DNA from: Anisakis pegreffii
Taxonomy: Eukaryota > Nematoda > Chromadorea > Rhabditida > Anisakidae
Direction: 5' to 3'
DNA length: 64,000 nucleotides
Assembly (NCBI GenBank): GCA_035041965.1
Contig: JAPYMA010001443.1
Span: forward strand, 1-64,000
The translations under genes were made by a program, and so were the position numbers. Numbering within the stretch: the stretch's first letter is position 1; each line of letters opens with the position of its first letter. Below are positions 28,756 to 41,659 of this stretch, piece after piece. The notes under the pieces were generated by a model. The model was not told the origin of the DNA and searched no databases. It saw only the letters and a list, made by a program, of their open reading frames with translations.

Positions 28756-31623
28756 CTATGATTCATAAATCTGTACATTCACTGTTGAAAGAGAACTTAT
28801 AGGACATTAATAGAACATTTTAAAACGCTCGTTCTGAGTTTCTGGACAATCACATTCTGAGCTTAATTATTTGCTTAAATAAATTGTTCGCTTAAATGAC
28901 TTAAATGACCTTACGCTTAAGTGAGTTCGCTTAAATGACCTTACGCATAAATTTATTTAAATGGTTGACAAATATTCAAAATTCAGTTGTTTTTTAAGTT
29001 AACACATCATTTAAGATAATATAGTTTATTAAACCATCGCATAATAAAAATCACTGCACTCAGTAATTACGTCGATTTATTGGTTTCACTTAAGATATTG
29101 CCCTGAGACAATGCTGATACATTTTTTTTTTTGAAATTGTTGATCATGAGATAACTTCCTTCGATAAAAAAACTGCACATTTCCATTCAGTCGTTCTTTT
29201 CCTGTGCATTCAATATCACTTAAAACTGGAGCATTTACTGAGACTTAGAACAGTTGTTAATTTAAAGTGAAAGAAACTGAACATCAAACTGTTACATTCG
29301 ATTCGTATTTCTATTGCAGAAGATGCATTGATGATCAAAAGTTGTGATCAAAAGAAATTTATTATTCGATTGAATCATTGCATGAACGTAATTAGATAAA
29401 TACAGTAGTGAGTGATGATTGAGAGAATGCGTATAATATGGATATAAATATTGAGGATTTGCGCTGAGTTGAGAATGGATATTGGTTAACATTGGTTTGC
29501 AGAGGTAATCATATGCCAACAAATAATGATGAATGGAAACGAGATGATGATCGAATAGGAGATACGGCTGGATATAAGTGAAAAGAATTGCGAATTATGT
29601 TTATTTAATGAACGAATGCAATTGATCTGAATGCTTGACTGTTGTTGACATGACATTGATGAATGGCTTCTATTCAACGTTCAATTGTAAATCTATTTAT
29701 ACGGGGCGCATCCCGGAAATAGACGCATTCAATAAGACCGTAATACCAGTCAAGGACTTTGCCAGCGAAGAGTTTCTGCTGGCAAATCATGAAAGAAACT
29801 CTTTCTCTCTCTCTCATCACCAACAATACAGCCGTCCTTCAGTCCAGTTTGCATTTTTGTTCTCGTTGAACACGCTCTCGCTAATTATTACTGAAAATTC
29901 ACCGTTGCAATGAAAATGCACTGAAAGAAAAACAATCAACAAAGTGGATTTCGTCATGAGCATCCGAAAATGACCAAAAATGACTTACTTCTTTATGTAT
30001 GATGTAAAGATATTGGAACATGCAGTAGAAACAGTGGTTTTCGCCTGATAACAATGCACAAAACATGCACATCCAAGTCATCACTGATCATGTCTTCGCA
30101 TTATGTCGCTACTATGATGTTGTACTTACCGCCACTGAAATCATTAATATTTCCACTCGTGAAGTCAGCATGACAGACGATATTCAAGAAGGAATCAACG
30201 AAAGCTACAGTCGGATAACACGAAGTGTGCACCAGGCATACAAGTTGATAATTCGTTTTTTTAAAAATCGCCCATATAAATGCAGACAGCTCAATCAGAA
30301 GCAATGTTTGCGACATTCTAAAGTTATTGTGATTGAATCAAAGTGTCATTGCGCAATGAAGTCGAGTTGAGGATGAATGATAACCTTCACTCATAGATTA
30401 CTCAAATGATGATACCAAAGCACAATGAAGGATGCCAACTGATTTTGCCTCACTAATCATAAACATGATTTTAATTGGCAGTTCCATTGCATCCGAATCA
30501 CTACTTGAATGGCTACTTGAACGTGAAAGTGCGCTATAAAAGAATTATTACGTCGGAAATGCCAAACATTACGCATTTCTAAACAATACGTTAAGCTGAT
30601 ATAAAGTTTGAAAATCTGAATGCATGATCTGTAAAAAATTAAATTATCTATAACTATAGTCGAATTGCCACAACGGAAAATACGATTACGATTTCAAATC
30701 ATTCAAGAATTCATGAAAAAGCAATTGCATGCATCAAAATATGGCCATCACGGCACATTCAACGACTCTTCATCAAATTCTCTGCAGTGAAAGTGTTCAA
30801 TCTTATTGGCCAATTTCGGTAATTTCAATTTTTAATGGAATATAAGTGGATGCTGAACATTGAAACCGGAAAACTGCATCGAAAATTGATTTTAAATATG
30901 CAAAGATTTGATATAATTGCAGTGAATTGATCAGTGATGATGAAACGTTTAGAGATATTTTGTTCTCAATGATGAATTTTATTCTTCCAAATAGTTCACT
31001 ACCATTAAGTGAAATCGTCGGGATCAATTTAATTTTTCTTTCAGCAGTTCAAAAAAATAAATGAGAAAAGTGAACTCTATATTAGGATCCAACACAAAGC
31101 GTTTATTTGAAACGATTATCATTTTGCAATGCATATAATGAAAGAAAATGAAATTCAACTAAAATCTGAACTGAGCATATGATAGGGTCATATATGGTTA
31201 GGAAAATGTGAAGATATTTCGGAGGGGTCGTATGCATTTCGGATTCAGCATCGCTATTAAGTTACAGAGGATAGGAAAAACATAGAATGGTATACCTAGA
31301 GATGGGTGGACAAATGATATGGCATTTAAGATTAGTGAATTTGCATGGGCAAGGTCATGCAATCCGTCACATAGTAGCTCCAAAATGAGATTTATTTTAA
31401 AGCAGCCTGAAATAAAATCATAAATTAGTCGCGATTGAAAAAATTACGTTACGTATAATATTCGTCTGAATCTATTTTTTTTTGAAGGCAACAAGAAATG
31501 GAATCGTACCAGCTGCTACTGAGTGTATAAAATCAGCACTGGCGGCATTTAATGATTCATCTTGAACTGAGGACAATGTTTTTTTTAGTAATGTTGGCTG
31601 GAGATTGGTTATGGAGTGAAGAT

Positions 31624-31638
31624 TGTGTGTGTGTGTGT
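31624..31638. repeat. (GT)n microsatellite
   Basis: A GT run of about 15 nt in intergenic DNA. Confidence 0.85.
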
Positions 31639-31827
31639 AGTTTGTTAGAACGGATTGAGCGGAAAGTGGAGCCAACAAGCAACTGGTAACGAATAATTTG
31701 TAGTGATAAGTGAATTTTTATCAAAATCAGCTGTCGGTGTTAATGCTCTTTGAGTGACCTTTTTTTATGGTTTTTGTGGCACGACCTCAAACTGACTAAT
31801 TGATGATCGCCAAATGCACGAAGTTAG

Positions 31828-31864
31828 CATCAGCAGCATCAGCAGCAGCAGCAGCAACAACAGC
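31828..31864. repeat. CAG/CAT trinucleotide tract
   Basis: CATCAGCAGCATCAGCAGCA continues as CAG and CAA repeats to about 31864. There is no surrounding open frame to suggest a coding polyglutamine tract. Confidence 0.8.
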
Positions 31865-33577
31865 GGTATCCATCAGCCAATGAAATGATCATCCACTGAA
31901 TGCTGCTCAAACAGCCAACCAACTACTAACTGGCGGCCTTTGCTGTAGACGTTCGTTCCACTCTCGTCTTCTTAGTTCGAATGTTCTCAGTGTATCGTCA
32001 TTACCATCATCGGTGATGAAATCATCACCTTAAACTTCACTCGATGCTAATCTAATGCGCTTTATCTATTCCGTACAATACCGTTATTATTCGTCAAATT
32101 CATCATTATGCAATTCCAATTACTCGGTAAATCTTTTTTCTTCCACAACATTCTTCAAATTTCATCTGTTATTTAGAGCACTCTTCATATCATTGAATGT
32201 GTTCTTAACATGATCTCCTGCATCCTCCAAATGACATGGCACAATCAGTATCAATCGAGTGAAATATTTTCTGAATTCATTGAATTTGAGGAAAAATTTA
32301 TGTGCATTAGAGGTTTCATAAATTCACTTTTTACGTTCCATTAGCAGTTTAATAAGTAGTCAGTGAAGAGCATTAAAAATAATGCAAATAATGACAGACA
32401 TAATGACATCCCCATAACTCTTGTTAAATACAGTTCAAGAACTGGAACGTTGCTGAAAAGAAATGATATCTGATTTATTCAACCGTAAGCATAAATCAAC
32501 TTGCTAAAATAGAGCACATTCTCGTCGGCGTTGATTGCGTCGCCAAAAACATAACCACTTCAAAACTGATGCGAACACTGAAGGTCTCGAATAGTTCTCA
32601 GCTGCGATTTTACCATTGTATTGCATTGATTCTCTTCTTACAACTCGATTTTTGTACATTCTATTCTTTCATCCTGTCCATATTTCTTGCTCTGTGCAGT
32701 CTAGTAGGTCTTCCCTTGTGAATCAACTTCTGGATTGAATAAGAAAATCTAAAAAACCCAGAAATGTTCGCGAATTCGGAAGTGATGGCGATGATGATGA
32801 TGATGCCTCAAAAAGCTGCTATCTTCGTTCCAGCATCCTATCCGTGTTGATCAATAGTTACATTTTGTGGGTGCTGCTATTCAACGATAATATGTGAACG
32901 ATTTGCCGGAAAATGTCATGACATTTCGGAGAAAGAAGACTAAGCCGGCTCTATGTAACATTTGAGAAGCGAATAGTTTTCGACAAGAATTTCGTACTGG
33001 ATTGAATTGGACACATGGATATACGTGAGTGTAGGAGCGTACAATACGGATTCTTGAAACCATCATCGTTTCATTAATGGATGTGTGATCTTCGTGTCAG
33101 AAATAATAAATGTTGTCGCATTGCGATGTGTTTAAACAGAAGTTGTACGGTAGCATATATTCTTTGTAATTTGCAACATTATGAATAAATGTTTATGGCA
33201 ACTTAACATTTTTCAAAAACGGAAATTGCAGTTAGATGCGTCTAGGTATTCAGGGTTGATTTCAGTGATGAAGTAAATCTATCTCGCAGACAATTTCGCT
33301 TGCATGACATGTTGGATGTTTTATTTTTGAGTAAGACAGTCGCATTTTCGTAATTCATTAATGAGGTCGATTCCAGGAACACTGCTTTGAAGGTTACTAA
33401 AATAAGCATCGATGAGAATGATGAGAAATTAAAGCGATCGTGAGTGAGGTGCGATACAATCAAAAATGTGCGTACATTGATAGATGTGATCACTTTAAAG
33501 ATTTGACATGATCAATAAGTCAACATTAAGATAAATGTTGAGAGGTAATATTCAGCTAAACAACTGCACGTATCCAA

Positions 33578-33592
33578 GTGTGTGTGTGTGTG
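33578..33592. repeat. (GT)n microsatellite
   Basis: A GT run of about 15 nt in the Pax-slo-1 intergenic region. Confidence 0.85.
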
Positions 33593-35122
33593 TACATATG
33601 TTCGTCGAGTCTATTTGTGTTCATAAGAATCTATTACTGTGCTTTCGTAAAATTTATAGCGATTCATTAACTTGTTGAAGTTTATAGTTCAACGTTCATT
33701 CATTTATTTCTCCACTATCAAATGGCTACTGTTTTTGCAAGCAATCTATACTATATGCACTTAGGTGAGAAGCATTCAGTTGCACACAAATATGCATCCT
33801 TTTGGTGGGATTTCCACTTGTGAAGGAGAACTGAGTGGGCCGCCGCCGTGTTGATCGAGGCAGTAGTCTATTATTGGTAAAAGGCAGCTAAAATGCAGCC
33901 TTCAAAAATCATATTTCGAGTTTGACCACGTTGATCTGGTGCATCGATCATGTTCGCCAATTTTTAAACGAAACACTTGTTTTCTTCAGCTCTATCGTAG
34001 CCATCTAAAGAACGTTAGTAAGTCCAAGAACAGTTGCCTGTTGATTGATATGATTTCAGAATGATGTGGCAGCATTACGAGAAGTTTTCGGCAAAATAAA
34101 CCTGAAAGCAAAACTGACTGAATATGATCAGCAGAAATTTTGATTAATTAGTCCAAAAAGTTTACGATCACATCGATTTTGTTTATAAGATTCAAAACTG
34201 AACTGCTTGCAAAAAAGCATCCATGACGAGTTGATGACATTGTGAACCGACGCACAACATAAGCACAAGATTCGTGTTGACTGCAGAAACAGCAACATCT
34301 AGATTAAGTGAAATGTTAGTGAGATGCGACATTCAGTTGTTTTGTTTCGGAGGTTTAGAGTAGGGACACCAATTTTGTTAATATGAGTAGTTTATATCTG
34401 ATAGTGAGTGGACTGAGATGATTGCGGTGATCTCGCAAGCAGTTGTCAAAAATACACTCGGAGAAGTTCTGCTGATAGCGTGCGATGTTGATGAGAGCGA
34501 ATCTTGCTTGTAACCACAGCCCAAGCTGTTTTGATGGTTCTTGCACCTAAGCGACGAACTAGTTCCATGAGAACTCATTTTTTGAGAGACTGGCAGGTTA
34601 CGAATTCACTTCTCAGAATAAATCACACATACGGTTTTCGGTTTGCCATCAAGAAGATTCAACGTGCAAACAGAAACATGTGCACCAGTCATGGAAGCCA
34701 TTAGATTTATAGGCAAGGATGGACATCTGATTTCATTTATTTCTGCCTCTGAAAAAGTCATTAAGTCGAAAATATCGTTGAAATTTTGTGGCGTGAAATA
34801 TTTGCAGTAGGAAATCTTTTTCTCCGATAGTGCATCGTTCTCATTACGAGATTTTCATACTTCAACAGCGCATTTTATAGAAATAAGCTCAATTTAGTTC
34901 AGACATGCATGGCTACTCTTTTCAGCACTTGATTTTTTCAATACTTGACAAGAATGGTGATGAAAAAATATTATCTGAGTGAGCAGAACAAATCAAACAT
35001 GTATCTCTTGAATTACTGCAATTTCAAGACGCTATTTTCAGTCTCATAAAGGGATATTTCTGGTCGTTTGCGTCCAATTATTTCTTCCTCAATCCTAGAT
35101 AATGCACACAGATATGTTTTAC

Positions 35123-36050
35123 GTGCTATAGCTTCGCTTTTATCGTTTTCTGAATACAAATAAAAAGAAAAGTGTATGCCGATAGAATAAATTCGTTGAT
35201 CTACGAGCTGTTATCAATCACAACGGTGGATTGCGTTGAATGGACTCCGAAACAGATGCATCTAAGGTTATGGCGATCTTATTAGATGCGAAATTCCATA
35301 GAGGTTTTCTTTTCAGTAGATTTTGTGGAATGATGAAAGTGGTAGTAGCCGATGCAAATGTCAAACGAGTATCCTGTAGTTTGGTGAGCGCATTCAGATA
35401 TTGCAGTATAAAGGTGTAACACTATTAACAACACGACAAGATCTGGTACATTTCATTTGCTTGCAATCAACGGAATCATATCGGAAAAAAGGGCAACAGA
35501 CGAGCACAAATCAAAGACATAAAAGCCTCTTTCTGATGGACAGTGTAGAATGAGTGCTGAGCGGTTGTTATCCTCCGTATTTTTTCGCATCCACATTTTT
35601 ATCCTCATGTTACATGGTGATGATTTATGTACTTCACTTAAAGTATTCTTTCGTTGCACTGAACGCAATTTACCGTTCGGGTAAGCGACGATTCGCCCGA
35701 AAATTCATCACAAAAGTTTCATTCTGATTGAACTTTCCTTTTGGGTGCAATAAATTGCTCACTGCATGAAGTGCAACTTAGTATAAGGTTAAGCGTTCGT
35801 CACAAATGCTTCTTCTTTTGCCAGTGTTTACCGGCTCAAATGCCTATACATCGTATTGTGTGCTATAGCTTCGCATTTATCGTCTTCTGAGTACAAATTT
35901 TAAAAAAGTATATGCCGATTTTTTTAAAGAATAAATTTAGAATAAATTCGTTGACCTATGAGTTGTTATACATAACAACGGTGGATTGCGCTGAGTGGAA
36001 TCCAAAACAGATGCACCTAAGGTTATGGCGATGTTATTAGATGAGAAATT
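35123..36050. repeat. Diverged direct duplication, copies at 35123-35295 and 35860-36050
   Basis: Both copies begin GTGCTATAGCTTCGC, share TATGCCGAT, AATAAATTCGTTGA and ACAACGGTGGATTGCG, and run through CTAAGGTTATGGCGAT to TTATTAGATG. The second copy has insertions, including a T-run with a short repeat of GAATAAATT. Copies are offset by 737 bp in direct orientation. No protein is recognisable in either. They may be dispersed copies of an unnamed repeat family, or long-terminal-repeat-like ends around a 560-bp interior. Confidence 0.75.
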
Positions 36051-36368
36051 AGAGCACAGTGTACTGAATTCATGTCGTTCCAATGAAAATTTGTTTTTGG
36101 TGCATGCTTACTTGTGAATCATCAGCTGGTGAAATGAGGAACAATTTTTTCATTGATGAATTCTTGTCCTCACACCGCAGTGAGTTTCATTGAACGATGC
36201 CAGAAATTTGCAATCACTCCATTTCGGCATATGCGAAAGAAATCGTGATATTGCCAATGATCGAAAACATATGCTGTATTTTTGCAAAAATTCGATAATT
36301 CATTTAAAATTCCTCCTTGATTCACTATTCCAGACATTTTCAAGCAATGCTTTTATTCATATATCAAG

Positions 36369-36710
36369 TCATAGTTTTATTCCGGGATACCATCGTGAAA
36401 AAATTTCAATAATGAGGTTTCCAGTGAGTATAGGAACCACTTGGATTCGGGTGTCATTTAGTTCCGTCCGATTCGTTCTGTGAAGCAGAAAAAAGGGATC
36501 CGTTATGCAGAAACAGCTCAAGTCATCGGATGATCTTTGATGAGCAATGATTTCTCGTGAGCTTTCTATTCCACCGTAGGAGAGGAGCACACATCCCGCA
36601 TGTGGATTATATTCTCTGATGGGAGTGGGACTGAAGGTCATCTTTGGACGATCCGGATGATACTCCGTTTCCACAAGAGATGAAAGGGTGGCGACAGCGA
36701 TAAGTGCCAC
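36369..36710 (-). CDS. Possible exon of an unrecognised secreted protein
   Basis: A 113-codon frame read from GTG, with no in-frame ATG at its start. The in-frame residues just upstream and at its start (SFKSIISVALIAVATLSSLV) resemble a signal peptide core. The rest has balanced composition (FSPTPIREYNPHAGCVLLSY, ITDPFFLLHRTNRT) with no domain I recognise, and it ends in a stop at 36369. An AG just before the frame (CATTAG at the 36715 end) could be an acceptor. Without homologues this may equally be a chance frame or a decayed gene. Confidence 0.18.
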   Translation of the reverse strand: MALIAVATLSSLVETEYHPDRPKMTFSPTPIREYNPHAGCVLLSYGGIESSREIIAHQRSSDDLSCFCITDPFFLLHRTNRTELNDTRIQVVPILTGNLIIEIFSRWYPGIKL

Positions 36711-39050
36711 ACTAATGATGGATTTGAATGATCGTCAAGTCGGTCATACGAAGAGCAAAATGCGCTGAATTTTCAGCAAAACGCTTTTTCGTTTCGTAAT
36801 GAATGCTTCTTGCCACTGCGGGCATAACTTAAAGGCAACTATCATAACGCGTCGCTAAAGTGAAGGAGGAGATGCTGAGTTTGACATTCGCTTTAATAAG
36901 CATCCAAAAGCTGACCACTGTTCTGTCTCTCAGCACAAAATTAAGTTTAACTCTGAAAATCATGCTGACGATTTGTAATTCAATGAAATAAAACATTTTG
37001 CGAATCACCACCAAGATTGATGATTTCGAAAATATTCCAAATGTGAATGAAGCAGTTGCACTCTGGCAATACCTCAATGTCGAGATCATGCGATTACGAG
37101 ATTGATTATCTTTACAAATCTGGAATGAACTCCAGATGCTTAAACTGCGGTAGTGCTGACAATGAGTGGAAATCGGTTGCTAGTGTGTGGCTGCTCGAAT
37201 GAGCAACATTCAGCAACCTGGTTAATGAACAAGACGGCAAACTTCCGATGATCTCTTGTTCTGAAGCATTCTAGGGAACGTTTTCACGTGAAGAGTTCGA
37301 ACAAATTGCTGCTGTGATTGCTGTTGCTGATCTTATCGCCGCCGCTGGTTTGATCCTCCTCTTGTGCCATTTCTCGAATATTGTTGTGCATTCAAAGTGC
37401 TGTTAAGTGTTATCATCATGATAACATTCAAGAAGGTGTTTTTCAAGTAGTTTAGTTGATTCCAAAATGTTCTTCTATACGATTGTTTTTGTTCGCTTTA
37501 TCAATTTTTTGTTTTTCGGAGGAATCTTTTAGAGGTAAGATTTGAACAAATGAGCCTATGAGCAAGTGAGAGTGTGCTTTTTGTGAGCACAAGCTATTTG
37601 TGCTGTGTTATATGTTGTGAGTGCAAATCTGAGATTTCTCTACTGCTCTCTTCACCACTGATAACCGTCGCAGTTCCTCTTCGGCAATTCTTTTGTTTCC
37701 TAGAATCTCGGAGTTTGTCGACCAAACGGTCGTATGATTGATCGACGGAACTGCAAAAGCAATCACATGTGGGACTTGGCAATCATCGTCACATAAAACT
37801 TTAATTTGTTTGTTGACAGCACTAGCTAGTGCTGACTGAATGTTTTCGAAGTGAATAGAATGTTGTTTGATTCGACGCATTGTTACATCACATTATCCAA
37901 TTATGCATAAGAAATTCCTCCATCTAGCTATTGCCGGCGTTCCTTCACATAACTAGAGGCTGCTATTCTGACTTAGCAAGTACTTACTCGGATAAATATA
38001 ATCCAATTCAGCGCCGTGAGTGAAACATTCTTAAACTGCTTACATTTTTAAGCTCAATCTTCTTTTACAGCTTCCTGTTTCCTGGTTTTGTTAGTCTTCT
38101 GGGGCAATTTTCGAATCTCGTTCAATACGAGATTTGTGCGTTTCAAGCAATCAAGTGAACTGTTCAACTATGAACAATGCGAGAAACGGAAACATTTTGA
38201 AAGAGATTCGTTTTGAAACTATTCTTATCGTTGTTCGGTGCGAAAGTGTCCGATGCGATTATGGAGAGAGCAATGCTTTAGAAAAAAAATCTCGCAGAAA
38301 CATGAGATATACCCTCATCTAGATGTGTGAATGGAATGGAATGTGCTTGTGTTGGTGTGTTTGTTTGTATGTGTGTTGTTTGTGAGCGTGTGAATGAGAT
38401 TTGCAAAATAGTTTAAATAAAATTGTTCGTTCATTTTCCTCCACCTCCTCTTTCCCTCTTCATTCAAACTTCTTTTCATCATTTCAAACTTATTTTCCAC
38501 CGTTCAAGTATTATTTATTTGTTTCCAGAATGAGCGTTGCACATTCCATTCTAGTGTTTTCTTTAACTGATTTTCGTTGGTGAGTTGTGATCACGTTTTA
38601 ATCATTCTGTTAACAGTTTCAATCAATCACAGTATCGTACGCAGAAAACTATAGATGCTACATTGGAATCGACTGTATTTGAGTAAGATTTGATAAGATT
38701 TGAGTATTTTCGTACGACCACTTTTTTATTTTGAATTTGCAGACATAAGATATACGTATATTTACACGTTGAGTGCTAGAGTAACGAACTACTCACCGGA
38801 ACGTTAAACTAATATGAGTGAATGAATTAGTTTTGAAACTGCGTAACATCTGTTCAAGTTTTGAGTGATGGAATGCATCACGTTCAGTCACCACTATCAA
38901 GTTAGGAAAGCACTCAGTTTCACTCAAACGCATCAGGTAGCAAGAGTTAACGGCAGCAAAAATATGAGCACCACATTCTTTACGTCTTCAAAACGCTTTT
39001 TTATGAATGATTATTTATGGTATGAAAGTGATCGATTTTCATGATCTATT

Positions 39051-39570
39051 CATGATCTGGCTACGATCTAGTCATGATCTAGCTACGATCTAGTCATGAT
39101 CTGGCTACGATCAAGTCATGATCTGGCTACGATCAAGTCATGATCTAGCTACGATCTAGTCATGATCTAGCTACGATCTAGTCATGATCTGGCTACGATC
39201 AAGTCATGATCTAGCTACGATCTAGTCATGATCTAGCTACGATCTAGTCATGATCTAGCTACGATCTAGTCATGATCTAGCTACGATCTAGTCATGATCT
39301 AGCTACGATCTAGTCATGATCTAGCTACGATCTATTCATGATCTAGCTACGATCTAGTCATGATCTAGCTACGATCTATTCATGATCTAGCTACGATCTA
39401 GTCATGATCTAGCTACGATCTAGTCATGATCTAGCTACGATCTAGTCATGATCTGGCTACGATCTAGTCATGATCTAGCTACGATCAAGTCATGATCTAG
39501 CTACGATCTATTCATGATCTAGCTACGATCTATTCATGATCTAGCTACGATCTAGTCATAATCTAGCTAT
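39051..39570. repeat. 22-bp tandem array, 23 full copies, built of two 11-bp half-units
   Basis: Full units run from 39051 to 39556 with no length change (506 bp = 23 x 22). A partial degenerate unit lies on each side. The unit is TCATGATCTAG plus CTACGATCTAG, so the two 11-bp halves are themselves related (7 of 11 positions). Variants are limited to GGCTAC, ATCAAGT and CTATT substitutions scattered among copies, some shared by neighbouring units. The array lies about 10.3 kb upstream of the Pax first exon and 2.1 kb upstream of the slo-1 start codon. Confidence 0.97.
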
Positions 39571-39891
39571 CAATGATAACAACGAGATGTTATTTGTTTT
39601 GGTATTTGGAAACAGAAACGCTTGCATGCTGTTCGATTTCGATTAAGTTTATGAATTAGCAGCATTTATTGCAATAGTATATCAGTTGTTCATTAATTTC
39701 ACTTATCATCCACTATTTCAACGAATGATCGTTAAATGAAAAAAGTTGCAAATGAAAGTTCACATTGTGTGTTGTGATGCGTATTTTTGCAATCGAAAAA
39801 GAAAGAGTTACTGATTACGTGATGAATTGCAGTGATAAGTGATAGTGTTCAGTACTAACAATAAAGTGCTCAGTACCATAAAGTGCTCCCT

Positions 39892-39910
39892 TCATTCATT
39901 CATTCATTCA
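39892..39910. repeat. (CATT)n microsatellite
   Basis: Four to five CATT units in intergenic DNA. Confidence 0.8.
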
Positions 39911-40609
39911 GCTATGTCGATGATGCGTTTTTGACGTTCGAGTGAGTTTTTTTTTGAGGTTTTTGTGAAATGATTTTGCGAAAGCATTCCTTGCCAATGA
40001 TGAAGACAACTGTCATGAAGTAGTAGTGTCAGCAGAATGAATCTCAAAGGACAATTGCGATTAAAATACGACGATTCTATAACAAAAAAAATTCATGTTT
40101 CTTCGCGTAACTCAATGACTGACTTATGAGTTGAACTGATCAAGTTAATTACTATTTTGAAGGTATCTAATAAATGCACTAAAAATTAAATTTTATCGAA
40201 ATTAATAGTGCCGTAGAATCAGGCAGTCTGATAATGAGATTCACCAAGTGAAAGATCATTCACGCCTATGAGTGTTGAAAACAATTCATGAGCTCAAGCA
40301 ATCATATTCTCCAATGTAATTAGTATATTGTGGAGACGGCGGAATGCAGCGGTGACAATTTTAACAGTAATATTCATAGTAATGTTAATAATGAAAAAAA
40401 AGTTTGTTTGCACATTTCAAACGGCGGATTTTGCAAAACTCTCATCACTGCGTTGTTGTTAGTCAGCCATCCAGCCAGCCAGCTAGCCAGCAACAGCCAT
40501 ATTGTTGTTGGAGCAGATGTGCTTTAAAAGGGTGAATAATTTTTGTGAAATAAGATGCAATCGATGATGCACTACAACCAGTGCTACTAATAGAATGGTG
40601 GCTACGACA

Positions 40610-40748
40610 TGCAGCAGCAGCAACAGCAGCGATGAATCGAGCCGAGCCGAGTCGAGACAAAACGAACGAAACGCGACAAACTAAATGCCTGAAAGGCAAA
40701 GATGGATTGATAAATGCTGCATCAGCAGCAACAGCAACCGCAGCAGCT
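40610..40748. repeat. CAG-rich low-complexity tracts upstream of slo-1
   Basis: Two CAGCAG/CAACAG clusters, at 40610-40631 and 40720-40748. They flank a segment with CGAGCCGAGCCGAG and GACAAAACGAACGAAACG words. No convincing frame passes through them. Confidence 0.6.
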
Positions 40749-41659
40749 GTATGGCCATAACACGTGAGGCATCGTCATCACCGTTATCATCACTGCCGTC
40801 GCAACAAGCTATGTGTTTCATTGATCGCCGCTTTACCTAGTTCAGTACTACTCACTCACAATTCGCATCAGTCCAGCGAGTCGTCCACTCGAGCCCAATA
40901 TCAATCCAATGCAGTCAGTCAGTCAGTTTTACTGTTAGCCATTCCATTCTTTTCTCTTGCATCCATCCATCCATACATTCGTATATCCACATCCATCTGC
41001 TGTCTTCTCTTTCTTCTTCATCACTTCTATTCATTGAGTGTGTCAGTCAAAGTCAGCGCTTAGCCTTTAACAATTCAAGCCTTCTAACCACAATAACAAC
41101 AACTACTAGTATTAGTTGATAACTGAGCAGCTCGAATAGCCTAAGTGAACCAGCATCGTAGCTAGCTACTGCTGGCAGAACTATATAACGATATATAGCA
41201 AAGAGCCTAGAGCCTAGCATAACGTCTTAAAGCCATCTCATCTATTCATTCGTCCATCCCTCCCTTCATCCATCACATCACAACCAAACTGAACAACTGA
41301 ATTGAATAACTACTGAATATCACATAACCTCTCATCTCATATTATTCATCTCATTTGGTGCGGATGTAGATGTGAGTTGATGTGTGCTCTAGTGTGTGCT
41401 ATGATCATCATCCTTATTCTCCTATCATAATCGATCAATATTATCATATCATCTGTTATCACTTCTACTGATTGTGCCTGCCTATCCACTCTGCTCAAAG
41501 CTTCATCTCGCTCCATAATAAGCCACAAACAGCAACGCGCCAGTCATCACTACTCAGTCCCAACAACGAATCCTCTTTTGTTTCACACTCGTTTGAGAAG
41601 AGATCACAAAATCACTGTCAGCACTGACCTTGTCTTGGCGTCATTATCCAACGATACAC

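Larger units (their letters stand above)
28756..41659. other. Head-to-head intergenic region between Pax and slo-1 (12.9 kb)
   Basis: No gene is recognised here. It presumably contains regulatory DNA for both divergent genes and the slo-1 5' untranslated region. Repeats are listed separately (GT and CAG microsatellites, a diverged duplication, a 23-copy tandem array). TTAAATGA words recur with GCTTAAATGACCTTACGC twice at 28860-28950. Two minus-strand frames with protein-like composition lie at 36369-36710 (listed) and 37594-37880 (weaker). From about 40.6 kb the DNA becomes rich in CAGCAG, CATCCATC and CAGTCAGT words, consistent with untranslated or promoter-proximal sequence. Confidence 0.6.

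Noticed and set aside
29635..30370. Plus-strand frames with some protein-like stretches (IPEIDAFNKTVIPVKDF; TDDIQEGINESYSRI)
   Set aside because: Neither has clear splice boundaries, and together they do not form a recognisable protein. Composition alone is not enough.
37360..37880. Minus-strand frames at 37594-37880 and near 37370 as two exons of a gene
   Set aside because: I could not link them with credible donor and acceptor sites in phase, and neither resembles a known family.
39051..39570. CRISPR-like array
   Set aside because: Repeats are contiguous with no unique spacers, and the DNA is from a nematode. It is a tandem minisatellite.
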